Origin: Mycolicibacterium thermoresistibile
Lineage (GTDB): Bacteria; Actinomycetota; Actinomycetes; Mycobacteriales; Mycobacteriaceae
NCBI RefSeq assembly: GCF_900187065.1
Contig: NZ_LT906483.1
Span: 2,852,001-2,916,000 of the forward strand
DNA length: 64,000 bases
Direction of reading: 5' to 3'
The number at the start of each line of letters is the position of its first letter. Within the stretch, counting starts at the first letter, position 1. Below, piece by piece: positions 10,124 to 18,543 of the stretch. Made by a program: the position numbers and the translations under genes. The notes under the pieces are model-generated. The model did not search any database and had not been told where the DNA came from. It saw only the letters and a list, made by a program, of their open reading frames with translations.

Positions 10124-12117
10124 TCCAGAAACCCCCGCCGGGCGTCGCCGGGAGCCCACTGCGGCTGCAGCTTGCGGCGCCGCTCCGACGAACTGAGTTG
10201 CCAGGGAACCGATGTCACCATCACGTTCGGCATGAACAGCAGCCGGCCCTTGAGCCGCAGCGCACTCTGGTTGTGCAGCAACTGTTCCCACCAGTGGCCG
10301 ACCACATACTCGGGGATGAACACCGTGACCACCGTCCGGGGTGACTCCTTGGTGACCCGTTTGACATAGTCCAGTACCGGCCGGGTGACTTCCCGGTACG
10401 GTGACGCGATCACCTTGAGCGGCACGGTGACATCGCTTTCCTCCCACTTGTGTACCAGTTCGCGGGTTTCCGCGTCGTCGACGCTGACGGTGACCGCCTC
10501 CAGCACATCGGGCCGGGTGGCGCGGGCGTAGGCCAGCGCCCGCAGCGTCGGCAGATGCAGATTCGACACCAGCACGATGGCGTGGTTGCGGCTGGGCAGC
10601 ACCATCCCGTCGTCGTCGGCGGCCGCCCGCTCGTCGAGTTCGCGAGCCACCGTCGCGTAGTGCCGGTGGATGAGTCGCATCAACATGAACAGCACCGCCA
10701 TGGTCAGGATCGCCATCCACGCGCCGGCGGCGAACTTGGTGACCACGACCACCAACAGCACCGAACCGGTGGCCACGCAGCCGACCGCGTTGACCGCCCG
10801 GGCCCGGTGCATGGTGCGGCGCACCGCCGGCTCGGTCTCGCCGCGCAACGACCGGGTCCAGTGCCGCACCATGCCCAGCTGGCTGAACGTGAACGACACG
10901 AACACCCCGACGATGTAGAGCTGGATCAGCGCGCTGACCTCGGCGCCGAACGCCACCACGAAGGCGCTGGCCACCAGCGACAGGAACAGGATGCCGTTGG
11001 AGAACGCCAACCGGTCGCCGCGGGTGTGCAGCTGTCGCGGCAGATACCGGTCCTGGGCCAGAATCGAGCCGAGCACCGGGAATCCGTTGAACGCGGTGTT
11101 GGCCGCCAGCAGCAGGATCAGCGCCGCCGCGATGACGGTCGCCAGGACGGCCGGTCCCCAACCGTCGAACACCGCGCCCGCCAGCTGGGCGATCAGCGTC
11201 TTCTGCTGATAGTCCGGCGGCGCGCCGACGAACTGTGCGTGCGGGCGTTCGGCGATCTGCACCCCGGTCCGCTCGGCCAGCACGACGGTGCCCAGAAACA
11301 TCGGCACCGCGATCAGACCGAGCACCAGCAGGGTGGTGGCGGCGTTTCGCGCCTTGGGTTTGCGGAACGCCGGCACACCGTTGCTGATCGCCTCGATACC
11401 GGTCAGCGCGGCCGAACCGGACGAGAACGCCCGGGCCACCAGGAACACCAGGGCGAACCCGACGATCTCGCCGTCAGGGGGGATCATCTCGAACGCGGCG
11501 GATTCGGCGCGCAACGGCGTGTCGAACAGGTAGATCCGGATCAGCCCCCAGCCGAGCATGACGACCATGGCGAAGACGAACACGTAGGTCGGTACGGCGA
11601 ACGCCGTGCCGGACTCGCGCACTCCGCGCAGGTTCATCGCCGCCAACAGCAGAATCGCCGCGACCGCGAACCACACCTTGTGCTCGCCGATGAACCCGAT
11701 CACCGACCCGATGTTCGACATCGCCGCCGAGATCGACACGGCGACGGTCAGCACGTAGTCGACCATCAGCGCGGCCGCCACCGTCAGCCCGGCGGTGCGG
11801 CCCAGGTTGGTGCTGACCACCTCGTAGTCGCCGCCCCCGGACGGATAGGCCTGCACGGTGTGCCGGTAACTGGCGATCACCAGCGCCATCACGGTGGCGA
11901 TCGCCAGACCGATCCACGGTGTCATCGCATAGGCGGCCACCCCCGCCACCGACAACACCACGAAGATCTCCTCCGGGGCGTAGGCCACCGAGGACAACGC
12001 GTCGGAGGCGAACACCGGAAGGGCGATCCGCTTGGGCAGCAGGGTGTGGGACAGCCGGTCGCTGCGGAACGGCCGGCCGAGCAGCAGACGCCGCGCAGCG
12101 GTCGAAACCTTGGACAC
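10120..12117 (-). CDS. APC-superfamily permease with cytoplasmic C-terminal domain
   Basis: Amino-acid/polyamine/organocation type transporter of 665 residues (Rv2690c-like). The N-terminal two thirds holds about twelve membrane segments, beginning after LPKRIALPVFASDALSSVAY and including a Gly/Ser-rich first helix region typical of APC proteins. The last 200 residues or so are soluble with an alpha/beta pattern (HAIVLVSNLHLPTLRALAYA), suggesting a regulatory domain. The start is GTG 12117 (VSKVSTAARRLLLG); a TAGTCT box lies 8 nt upstream, implying a leaderless message. It is coupled to the methyltransferase gene by ATGA and diverges from ceoB, so a potassium or osmotic role is conceivable. 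The substrate is unknown. Confidence 0.88.
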   Translation of the reverse strand: MSKVSTAARRLLLGRPFRSDRLSHTLLPKRIALPVFASDALSSVAYAPEEIFVVLSVAGVAAYAMTPWIGLAIATVMALVIASYRHTVQAYPSGGGDYEVVSTNLGRTAGLTVAAALMVDYVLTVAVSISAAMSNIGSVIGFIGEHKVWFAVAAILLLAAMNLRGVRESGTAFAVPTYVFVFAMVVMLGWGLIRIYLFDTPLRAESAAFEMIPPDGEIVGFALVFLVARAFSSGSAALTGIEAISNGVPAFRKPKARNAATTLLVLGLIAVPMFLGTVVLAERTGVQIAERPHAQFVGAPPDYQQKTLIAQLAGAVFDGWGPAVLATVIAAALILLLAANTAFNGFPVLGSILAQDRYLPRQLHTRGDRLAFSNGILFLSLVASAFVVAFGAEVSALIQLYIVGVFVSFTFSQLGMVRHWTRSLRGETEPAVRRTMHRARAVNAVGCVATGSVLLVVVVTKFAAGAWMAILTMAVLFMLMRLIHRHYATVARELDERAAADDDGMVLPSRNHAIVLVSNLHLPTLRALAYARATRPDVLEAVTVSVDDAETRELVHKWEESDVTVPLKVIASPYREVTRPVLDYVKRVTKESPRTVVTVFIPEYVVGHWWEQLLHNQSALRLKGRLLFMPNVMVTSVPWQLSSSERRRKLQPQWAPGDARRGFLE

Positions 12118-12125
12118 GAGAGCCA

Positions 12126-12131
12126 AGACTA
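12126..12131 (-). promoter_or_regulatory. -10 box of APC permease gene (leaderless candidate)
   Basis: TAGTCT on the minus strand, 8 nt before the GTG at 12117. The same hexamer serves dut and its divergent neighbour. Confidence 0.4.
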
Positions 12132-12228
12132 AGCGCCGGGGCCACCGGCCGCCGGAAAGCTGTAGCGTTCGCAGTGCGCAGGTGAGCCGACGGTAGGAGA
12201 CCACTCGCTTCCGGAAGGACGGATCTAG

Positions 12229-12900
12229 TTGCGGATTGTGGTGATGGGATGCGGTCGGGTGGGCGCCATGCTGTCCGACAGCCTGTCTCGGATCGGCCAC
12301 GACGTCGCGGTGATCGACCGGGACAGCACGGCGTTTCACCGGCTCAGCCCGGACTTCTCCGGGGAACGGATCGTGGGTATGGGCTTCGACCGGGATGTGT
12401 TGCTGCGTGCCGGGATCGAGGAGGCCGGCGCGTTCGCCGCGGTATCCTCCGGCGACAACTCCAACATCATCTCGGCGCGGGTGGCGCGGGAGACGTTCGG
12501 GGTGCCCCGGGTGGTGGCCCGGATCTACGACGCGAAACGTGCCGCGGTGTACGAGCGGCTGGGCATCCCGACGGTGGCGACGGTGCCGTGGACCACCGAC
12601 CGGCTGCTCAACATCCTCGTCCAGGAGACCGAGACCGCGCTGTGGCGTGATCCCACCGGCAACGTCGGCGTCACCGAACTGTCGCTGCACGAGCAGTGGG
12701 TGGGTCGGCCGGTGGCGGATCTGGAGGCGGCCACCGGTGGACGGGTGGCGTTCATGATCCGGTTCGGCAGCGGGCTGCTGCCCGACGGCCGCACCGTCAT
12801 CCAGGCCAGTGATCAGGTATATCTGGCGGCGGTGTCCGGTCGCATCGCCGAGGCGCTGGCCATCGCGGCGTTGCCGCCCGCCGACTCGGAGGAGGGCTGA
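12229..12900 (+). CDS. ceoB: TrkA-type K+ uptake regulatory protein CeoB
   Basis: Cytoplasmic regulator of Trk/Ktr-type potassium channels, 223 residues. The N-terminal RCK/TrkA-N domain begins with the NAD-binding motif VVMGCGRVGAMLSDSL and an acidic strand end (VIDRD). SSGDNSNIISARVARETFG and ARIYDAKRAAVYERLGIPT are highly conserved in mycobacterial CeoB. A TrkA-C domain occupies the last 80 residues or so. The start is TTG 12229, preceded by a GGAAGGA ribosome-binding site; no ATG or GTG fits the family N-terminus. It overlaps the ceoC ATG by one base (TGATG). Confidence 0.93.
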   Translation: MRIVVMGCGRVGAMLSDSLSRIGHDVAVIDRDSTAFHRLSPDFSGERIVGMGFDRDVLLRAGIEEAGAFAAVSSGDNSNIISARVARETFGVPRVVARIYDAKRAAVYERLGIPTVATVPWTTDRLLNILVQETETALWRDPTGNVGVTELSLHEQWVGRPVADLEAATGGRVAFMIRFGSGLLPDGRTVIQASDQVYLAAVSGRIAEALAIAALPPADSEEG

Positions 12901-13565
12901 TGAAGGTCGCGATCGCCGGCGCGGGCGCGGTCGGCCGTTCGATCGCGCGGGAACTGCTCGCCAGCCACGAGGTGCTGCTCGTGGAGCGCAATCCGGACCA
13001 TTTCGAGCCCGATGTCATACCGGGTGCGGAGTGGCGGCTCGGTGATGCGTGCGAGTTGAGCCTGCTGGAGTCGGTGGGGCTGGAACAATACGACGTGGTG
13101 ATCGCGGCGACCGGCGACGACAAGGCCAACGTGGTGGTCAGCCTGCTCGCCAAGACCGAGTTCGGCGTGTCGCGGGTGGTGGCCCGCGTCAACGACCCGC
13201 GCAACGAGTGGTTGTTCGACGAGAACTGGGGTGTGGACGTGGCGGTGTCCACCCCCCGCATGCTGGCGTCGCTGGTCGAGGAGGCGGTGGCGGTCGGCGA
13301 CCTGGTGCGGCTGATGGAGTTCCGGCAGGGTCAGGCGAACCTGGTGGAGATCACCCTGCCCGACGACACGCCCTGGGGTGGGCGGCCGGTGCGCCGGCTG
13401 GACCTGCCCCGGGATGCGGCCATGGTGGCGATCCTGCGCGGTCCGCGGGTGATCGTCCCGGAGCCCGACGAGCCGCTGGAAGGCGGTGACGAGCTGCTGT
13501 TCGTGGCGGTCGCCGAGGTCGAGGACGAACTGCGGGAGATCATCCTGCGCCCGCCGCGTCAGTGA
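12900..13565 (+). CDS. ceoC: TrkA-type K+ uptake regulatory protein CeoC
   Basis: Second RCK-type regulator of 221 residues, presumed partner of CeoB in gating a potassium transporter. It opens with MKVAIAGAGAVGRSIAREL (NAD-binding Rossmann motif) and LVERNPDHF. ARVNDPRNEWLFDENWGVD is conserved in mycobacterial homologues. The C-terminal TrkA-C domain includes GDELLFVAVAEVEDEL. The paired ceoBC arrangement is typical of mycobacteria. The associated membrane transporter is not obviously encoded here, unless the divergent APC permease serves that role. Confidence 0.93.
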   Translation: MKVAIAGAGAVGRSIARELLASHEVLLVERNPDHFEPDVIPGAEWRLGDACELSLLESVGLEQYDVVIAATGDDKANVVVSLLAKTEFGVSRVVARVNDPRNEWLFDENWGVDVAVSTPRMLASLVEEAVAVGDLVRLMEFRQGQANLVEITLPDDTPWGGRPVRRLDLPRDAAMVAILRGPRVIVPEPDEPLEGGDELLFVAVAEVEDELREIILRPPRQ

Positions 13566-13569
13566 CCGC

Positions 13570-14274
13570 TCAGCCGGAGGCCGGCGCGCCGCCGGCGGCC
13601 CGGTGGTGTTCGAGGGCGCGTTGGGCGGTGCGGATGGCCAGATAGGTGACCAGGGCGGCCACCGCCGTCAGCGGCCACCCCATGGCGATGCGGGCCACGC
13701 CCAGCCAGCCGGTCTCGTCGGCGTCGTACAGGTACCGCTGCACCAAAAAGCGGGAGCTGAACACCAGCACCCAGGTCAGGGTCGCGATGTCGAACGCGAG
13801 CACCGCTCGGCGCACCCCGCGCCAGTGGGCGCCGTGCCCGCTGAGCCAGCCCCACAGATAGCCGACCACCGGCCGGCGGATCAGCACCGACACCCCGAAG
13901 ACCGCCGCCCACAGCAGCGACATCCAGATGCCCAACAGGAAGTAGCCCTTGGATTCGCCCATCAGGTAGGCGATCAGCACACAGACGCCGACGCCGAAGA
14001 AACCGGATATCGCGGGCTGGGCGGATTCGCGCCGGATCAGCCGCCACACCAGGATCGCCGCGGCGGTGCCGAGCGCCGCCACGATGGCGGACGTCAATCC
14101 GAACATGTTCGAGATCGGGACGAACGCCACCACCGGTAGCGACGAGTAGATCAGGCCGCTGAACCCGCCCATCTGTTCCAGCATCGTGTGGGCGCCGACG
14201 GAGCGCTCGTCGGTCGCCTTCTCGGGTGGCTGGTCGCCGGTTCGGGTCTCTGATTCGTCTGCGGCCGGGTTCAC
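13570..14274 (-). CDS. DUF3159 membrane protein
   Basis: A 234-residue integral membrane protein (Rv2693c-like) of unknown function. A hydrophilic acidic N-terminus of about 40 residues is followed by roughly six hydrophobic segments (for example SSLPVVAFVPISNMFGLTSA and GVGVCVLIAYLMG). The start is GTG 14274, which overlaps the upstream OB-fold gene stop by 4 nt (GTGA). The frame continues upstream to 14454, but that part lies inside the OB-fold gene. It ends 4 nt from the convergent ceoC stop. Confidence 0.87.
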   Translation of the reverse strand: MNPAADESETRTGDQPPEKATDERSVGAHTMLEQMGGFSGLIYSSLPVVAFVPISNMFGLTSAIVAALGTAAAILVWRLIRRESAQPAISGFFGVGVCVLIAYLMGESKGYFLLGIWMSLLWAAVFGVSVLIRRPVVGYLWGWLSGHGAHWRGVRRAVLAFDIATLTWVLVFSSRFLVQRYLYDADETGWLGVARIAMGWPLTAVAALVTYLAIRTAQRALEHHRAAGGAPASG

Positions 14275-14642
14275 TTCTGAATCTCGTAGTGCGGGTTGTA
14301 GATCGCTTTCGCTCCGTTGTCGAGTTCGCCGACCCGGCCGCGTACGCGCAGTTTCCGGCCGGGTTCGATGCCGGGGATCCGGCGCTGGCCGAGCCAGACC
14401 AGCATCACCGAGTCGGTGCCGTCGTACAGTTCGGCGCGGACGCCGCCGGCGCACGCCTTGCCGCCGGTCTCCACGCTGCGCAGGGTCCCGATCATGGTGA
14501 CTTCCTGGCCCCGGCGGCAGTCGATCGCCCGCTGCGCCCCCGTGTTCTCCGCCTCGTCGGTGAGTTCCGCGGCGTCGATTTCTTCAGGATCTGCCGTCAG
14601 TCGCCGGGTGAGCCGACGCAGATACCCTTCGGCCGTGGCCAT
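14271..14642 (-). CDS. OB-fold nucleic-acid-binding protein
   Basis: Small soluble protein of 123 residues (Rv2694c-like). The C-terminal 70 residues or so form an OB-fold pattern (VTMIGTLRSVETG, AELYDGTDSVMLVWLG, KLRVRGRVGELDNG, AIYNPHYEI), like the anticodon-binding or RecG-wedge type. The N-terminal helical part is TAEGYLRRLTRRLTADPEEID. ATG 14642 has an upstream AAAGGGCAGGGA stretch as ribosome-binding site. It is translationally coupled to the DUF3159 membrane protein gene. Role unknown. Confidence 0.87.
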   Translation of the reverse strand: MATAEGYLRRLTRRLTADPEEIDAAELTDEAENTGAQRAIDCRRGQEVTMIGTLRSVETGGKACAGGVRAELYDGTDSVMLVWLGQRRIPGIEPGRKLRVRGRVGELDNGAKAIYNPHYEIQK

Positions 14643-14820
14643 GGCGTCCCTGCCCTTTCGTATCGCCCGTGATCGTGGTCTGCCCGCCAGATCACCCGCC
14701 ACCGTAGACCTCTTGGTGCCGTCCCGCCACGCCCGCCCGGGCGCGCCGCGCACCTGGAGTTCTCATCCTTTCCGGTACCCCGGCCGCGCGCCGCGACACC
14801 GGCCGGGCACCATCGGTGGA

Positions 14821-15576
14821 ATGGCGGTCGATCTGCGCGACGTGGTGACTGTACTGCTGCCCGGCACCGGTTCCGACGACGACTATGTGCGACGCGCGTT
14901 CGGCGCGCCGCTGCGGGCGGCGGGTGCCACCGTCATCGCCCCGGCACCGCAGCCGGAGCGGCTGCTCGAGGGGTATCGACAGGCGCTCGGCGAGGCCGCC
15001 CGCGACATCGCCGGCCGGGGCGGCCGGATGGCGGTGGGCGGGGTGTCGATCGGCGCCGCGGTCGCGGTGGAGTGGGCGCTGGCCCATCCCGACCGGGTGG
15101 TGGCGGTGCTGGCGGCGCTGCCGGCCTGGAGCGGATCCCCCGACACCGCTCCGGCCGCCGCGGCCGCGCGCTACTCGGCGCACCGGCTACGCGAGGACGG
15201 TCTGGCCGGGGCGACCGCGCAGATGCGGGCGACGAGTCCGGCCTGGCTGGCCGAGGAACTGAGCCGATCCTGGGCCGCACAATGGCCTGCGCTGCCCGAG
15301 GCGATGGAGGCCGCTGCCGGCTATGTCGCCCCCACCACCGCCGAACTCGCACGGCTCACCGTGCCGCTGGCGGCGGTCGCCGCCGAAGACGATCCGGTCC
15401 ATCCGATCGAGGTGGCCCGGGCCTGGGTGGCCGCCGCGCCGCGGGCGGCGCTGCGCACCGTCACCCTCGCCGAGATGGGCGCCGACCCGTCGGTGCTGGG
15501 CGCGGGATGTGTCGCCGCGCTGCAGGGGGTGGCCGATGCCCGCACCGCAACGGCGGTGGAGGGCGCCGAACGCTGA
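14821..15576 (+). CDS. Alpha/beta hydrolase
   Basis: Putative serine hydrolase of 251 residues (Rv2695-like). The nucleophile elbow is GGVSIGAAVAVEWAL, with Ser in G-x-S-x-G, following the oxyanion strand VTVLLPGTGSDDDY. EDDPVHPIEVARAWV carries the likely Asp, and the His is expected in the following strand region but is not obvious. No signal peptide. ATG 14821 is used; the frame is open upstream but overlaps other coding sequence there. Its stop (ends 15576) abuts the convergent DUF3710 stop (begins 15577) with no spacer. Substrate unknown. Confidence 0.82.
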   Translation: MAVDLRDVVTVLLPGTGSDDDYVRRAFGAPLRAAGATVIAPAPQPERLLEGYRQALGEAARDIAGRGGRMAVGGVSIGAAVAVEWALAHPDRVVAVLAALPAWSGSPDTAPAAAAARYSAHRLREDGLAGATAQMRATSPAWLAEELSRSWAAQWPALPEAMEAAAGYVAPTTAELARLTVPLAAVAAEDDPVHPIEVARAWVAAAPRAALRTVTLAEMGADPSVLGAGCVAALQGVADARTATAVEGAER

Positions 15577-16359
15577 TCAGCCGCCGGTGATCGTGCTGCG
15601 CAGCTGCTGCATCGCCGAGCCCTGGGTGCGCCGCGCCCCCGGCTGCTGGGTCTGCTGCTGGGCCGGTGCGCTCTGCTGGGCTTGCTGCGCGGCGGCGGCG
15701 CGCAACTGGGCGGCCATCGGCTCCGGCAGTTCGACCGGCAACGGGGTACGCACCGGCAGTGGGGTGTCACCGCGCCGAACCACGGTGTCGGCCAGCGCAT
15801 CTCGCGCTTCCTCCGCCAAGGCGTGCATCTTGTCGGCCGCTCCGTTGACCACGCAGCGGATCATCCAGCGGTAGCCGTCCACCCCGATGAACCGCACCAG
15901 GGTCGGCTGGCCGGACTCGTTGGCCTGGCCGGGCGCGGTGCCGACCACCTCACGCCCCCACGGTCCGTCTTCGATGCGCACGTCGGTGGCGTCCTTGCGC
16001 AGCGACTCGGCCAGTTCGGCGGCCACCTCGCGCCACAGCCCCGCGCTCTTGGGCGCCGCGTACGCCGCGATGGTGAACCGGCCGTTCGGGGTGACCACCC
16101 ACACCGCGCTGGGCGCCCCGACCTGGTTGAGCTCGACCTGCACCTGCCCGGTCGCCGGGGTCGGGATCAGCACCGACCCCAGGTCCAACCGCGCCACCGC
16201 GGCCGTCGCCGGATCGTCGAAGTCCTCGATGTCGAACGGGCCCTCGAGTTCGGTGTCCTCGCCGGGGCCGGCGACCTCGTCGGGTTCGGCCGGGACCGTC
16301 TGCTGTTCGACGACCCGCTCGCCGGTCTTGTCCTTACGTCTGCGTTTACCGAATGCCAT
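15577..16359 (-). CDS. DUF3710 family protein
   Basis: A 260-residue soluble protein (Rv2696c-like), found directly downstream of dut in mycobacteria. The basic N-terminus ([11 protein letters not shown]) is followed by an acidic linker and a globular core (GRFTIAAYAAPKSAGLWREV, RFIGVDGYRWMIRCVVNG). The C-terminal 50 residues are a Gln/Ala/Pro-rich low-complexity tail. ATG 16359 overlaps the dut stop by one base (TGATG); an in-frame GTG at 16362 is an alternative. No function known. Confidence 0.86.
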   Translation of the reverse strand: MAFGKRRRKDKTGERVVEQQTVPAEPDEVAGPGEDTELEGPFDIEDFDDPATAAVARLDLGSVLIPTPATGQVQVELNQVGAPSAVWVVTPNGRFTIAAYAAPKSAGLWREVAAELAESLRKDATDVRIEDGPWGREVVGTAPGQANESGQPTLVRFIGVDGYRWMIRCVVNGAADKMHALAEEARDALADTVVRRGDTPLPVRTPLPVELPEPMAAQLRAAAAQQAQQSAPAQQQTQQPGARRTQGSAMQQLRSTITGG

Positions 16360-16823
16360 CACAAACTCGCATGTCCGCCGGAGGAACCGTAGCCACCATC
16401 GCCACGGGATGTATCAGCCAGACCAACCTCGTCGAATGAGGCCACCTCCACCAACTCGGGTAGTTCCACGCGCTGCACCAGCAACTGGGCGATCCGGTCG
16501 CCGCGGCGCACGCTGATCGGGGTTTCGGGGTCCAGATTGATCAGTGCCACCTTTATCTCGCCACGGTAACCGGCGTCGACGGTTCCCGGCGCGTTGACGA
16601 TCGACAGGCCCAGCCGGGCGGCCAGACCGGAGCGCGGGTGAATCAATCCCACCATCCCCACCGGGATCGCGACCGCGATGCCGGTGGGCACCAGCGCGCG
16701 CTGCTGCGGCGCCAACTCGACGTCGACGGCGCTGAACAGATCGACACCGGCATCACCGTGGTGTGCGCGGGTCGGCATCGGCAGATCGCGGTCCAGCCGC
16801 ACGATCGGCAGAGAGGTGGACAC
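16359..16823 (-). CDS. dut: dUTPase
   Basis: Hydrolyses dUTP to dUMP and diphosphate, preventing uracil incorporation and supplying dTMP synthesis. 154 residues, a normal trimeric dUTPase. The five family motifs are present: [46 protein letters not shown], and the C-terminal P-loop-like arm [16 protein letters not shown]. The start GTG 16823 ([11 protein letters not shown]) matches mycobacterial Dut. A TAGTCT box 8 nt upstream suggests a leaderless message. Expressed divergently from the DUF3093 gene. Confidence 0.97.
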   Translation of the reverse strand: MSTSLPIVRLDRDLPMPTRAHHGDAGVDLFSAVDVELAPQQRALVPTGIAVAIPVGMVGLIHPRSGLAARLGLSIVNAPGTVDAGYRGEIKVALINLDPETPISVRRGDRIAQLLVQRVELPELVEVASFDEVGLADTSRGDGGYGSSGGHASL

Positions 16824-16831
16824 GCCGAGAA

Positions 16832-16858
16832 AGACTACCCTGGGGCAGCGATTAGTCT
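16832..16858. promoter_or_regulatory. Divergent promoter of dut and DUF3093 genes
   Basis: Only 42 bp separate the two start codons. The hexamer TAGTCT occurs on the minus strand (16832-16837, 8 nt before the dut GTG) and again on the plus strand (16853-16858, 7 nt before the GTG at 16866). Both positions fit leaderless -10 elements. Confidence 0.5.
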
Positions 16859-16865
16859 TGGCCGC

Positions 16866-17354
16866 GTGTCGGACACGCGCGCAACCCCGCAAACCGTTCG
16901 CTACCGCGAGCGTCTCTGGGTGTCGTGGTGGTGGTGGCCGCCCGGGCTGGGGCTCGCCGCACTGATGGCCGCGACGGTCACCCAGGCGGCGCCCGAGCTG
17001 CCGGTCTGGTTGCCGTACGCGGTGTTGACGGCGGTGGCTGCGGTGGTGCTGCTGTGGCTGGGCCGGTTCGAGGTGCGGGTGGTCGGCACCGGACCGGACG
17101 ACACCGAGCTGTGGGTGGGCGACGCGCACCTACCGGTCAGCGTGATCTCCCGGATGGCCGAGGTGCCGGCGTCGGCCAAGTCGGCCGCGCTGGGCCGGCA
17201 ACTGGACCCGGCCGCCTACGTGGTGCATCGCCCCTGGGTCGGGCCGATGGTGCTGGTGGTGCTCGACGACCCGGACGATCCGACACCGTACTGGTTGGTC
17301 AGCACCCGGCATCCGGATCGAGTACTGGCCGCACTGGGCGGCGACAGCGGATGA
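16866..17354 (+). CDS. DUF3093 membrane protein
   Basis: A 162-residue protein (Rv2698-like) with two adjacent hydrophobic segments near the N-terminus ([20 protein letters not shown] and [18 protein letters not shown]). A soluble C-terminal domain of about 100 residues follows ([19 protein letters not shown]). GTG 16866 starts the frame 7 nt after a TAGTCT box. Function unknown; the head-to-head position with dut is conserved in mycobacteria. Confidence 0.86.
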   Translation: MSDTRATPQTVRYRERLWVSWWWWPPGLGLAALMAATVTQAAPELPVWLPYAVLTAVAAVVLLWLGRFEVRVVGTGPDDTELWVGDAHLPVSVISRMAEVPASAKSAALGRQLDPAAYVVHRPWVGPMVLVVLDDPDDPTPYWLVSTRHPDRVLAALGGDSG

Positions 17355-17365
17355 ACCGGCAACGG

Positions 17366-17668
17366 TCAGGCCGCGCAGTCGGTGCAGAGCATCACGCCGT
17401 TCTTCTCACTGGCCAGCCGGCTGCGGTGGTGCACCAGAAAACAACTCGAGCAGGTGAACTCGTCGGCCTGCTTGGGGATCACCCGAACCGACAGTTCCTC
17501 GCCGGAGAGGTCGGCGCCGGGCAGCTCGTAGGACTCGACGGTCTCCGAATCGTCCACGTCAACGACGGCCGACTGGGCCTCGTTGCGCCGCGCCTTCAGT
17601 TCCTCGAGGGAATCCTCGGAAACGTCATCGGTCTCGGTGCGCCGTGGGGCGTCATAGTCGGTAGCCAT
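17366..17668 (-). CDS. DUF4193 zinc-ribbon protein
   Basis: A 100-residue acidic protein (Rv2699c-like). The C-terminal zinc-ribbon-like pattern is CSSCFLVHHRSR followed by LCTDC, giving a C-x2-C / C-x2-C ligand set. The N-terminal two thirds is rich in Asp/Glu (TETDDVSEDSLEELKARR). ATG 17668 is preceded by GGAGGGG at a good distance; the ATG two codons upstream (17674) sits too close to it. Function unknown, but the gene is very widely conserved in actinobacteria. Confidence 0.88.
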   Translation of the reverse strand: MATDYDAPRRTETDDVSEDSLEELKARRNEAQSAVVDVDDSETVESYELPGADLSGEELSVRVIPKQADEFTCSSCFLVHHRSRLASEKNGVMLCTDCAA

Positions 17669-17817
17669 CGCCATCCCCTCCGTAACAGTTGCAGCAAGGC
17701 TTTGTACCAGCGTCGAACGCGTCAACCAAATGATTCGTGCCCTAATAACCGACCCGGGGGTGTGAGTTATATCACAGCGCGTGGAGTCGGGTGGGGATTT
17801 CCGATGCACGGTGGTTC

Positions 17818-17823
17818 TACAGT
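17818..17823 (+). promoter_or_regulatory. -10 box of cei (leaderless candidate)
   Basis: TACAGT is placed 6 nt before GTG 17830, supporting that GTG as the start of a leaderless message. Confidence 0.4.
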
Positions 17824-17829
17824 GCAGGA

Positions 17830-18480
17830 GTGGTCGCGCTCATCACCGACGGCACCGCGTTCGACAAACACGGTCGCCCCTTCCGACGTCGTAATTTCCT
17901 GCCCGCGATCGTCATGTTCGCGGTGCTGGCCGTCGCCACGGCGGTGGTGTGGTCGGTCGCGCTGAACCAGCCGACCCATATCCAGGAGGTGAAGGCCTGC
18001 AATCCTCCGCCGCCGGCCGAGGGCGCCCCGGCGCCGTCGCTGGGCGAGCGGATCGACCCGGAGGAGATGTCGCAGATCGCTCCCGCCCGGCTCGCCGACA
18101 CCAGGATCCGCGTCCTCAACGCCACCGGACGCGCCGGCCATGCCGCCGAGATCGCCGGTGCCCTCGGCGATTTGGGCTTCGCCCAACCCGAGGCCGCCAA
18201 CGACGGGGTGTACTCGGCCGTGCGCCTGGAATGCCGGGGGCAGATCCGGTTCGGGCTGGAGGGCCGCTATGCGGCTGCCGCGGTGTGGCTGGTGGCCCCG
18301 TGCACCGAGCTGTACCAGGACGGCCGCCCCGACGCCGTGGTCGACCTGGCGCTGGGCACCGACTTCGAGGAGCTGAGCTCCAGCGACGACATCAGAACCG
18401 TGCTGGCCAGTCTGGGCCCGGACGCCACCGCTCCGCCCGATCCGGAGTTGCTCGAACGGATCCACACGACAACCTGTTAG
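17830..18480 (+). CDS. cei: Envelope integrity protein Cei (LytR C-terminal domain)
   Basis: Membrane-anchored envelope protein of 216 residues, Rv2700-like. A short cytoplasmic N-terminus (ITDGTAFDKHGRPFRRR) precedes one membrane segment (LPAIVMFAVLAVATAVVWSV). The outer domain is a LytR C-terminal (DUF) domain with conserved VLNATGRAGHAAEIAGAL and APCTELYQDGRPDAVVDLAL. Two cysteine pairs are candidates for disulfides. GTG 17830 gives the family N-terminus; an upstream GTG at 17791 would add 13 residues unlike homologues. Reported mycobacterial loss-of-function phenotypes concern cell envelope permeability. Confidence 0.9.
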   Translation: MVALITDGTAFDKHGRPFRRRNFLPAIVMFAVLAVATAVVWSVALNQPTHIQEVKACNPPPPAEGAPAPSLGERIDPEEMSQIAPARLADTRIRVLNATGRAGHAAEIAGALGDLGFAQPEAANDGVYSAVRLECRGQIRFGLEGRYAAAAVWLVAPCTELYQDGRPDAVVDLALGTDFEELSSSDDIRTVLASLGPDATAPPDPELLERIHTTTC

Positions 18481-18508
18481 ACGACCTGTTGGACGGCCTG
18501 GCAGCAGG

Positions 18509-18523
18509 GGCTCGGCTCGAGCC
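18509..18523. terminator. Hairpin between convergent cei and suhB
   Basis: A perfect 6-bp inverted repeat (GGCTCG-GCT-CGAGCC) lies in the 63-bp gap between two convergent genes. There is no T-tract, as is common in mycobacteria, so the assignment is tentative. Confidence 0.35.
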
Positions 18524-18543
18524 TAGCCGGCCCCGTGCGGTGG

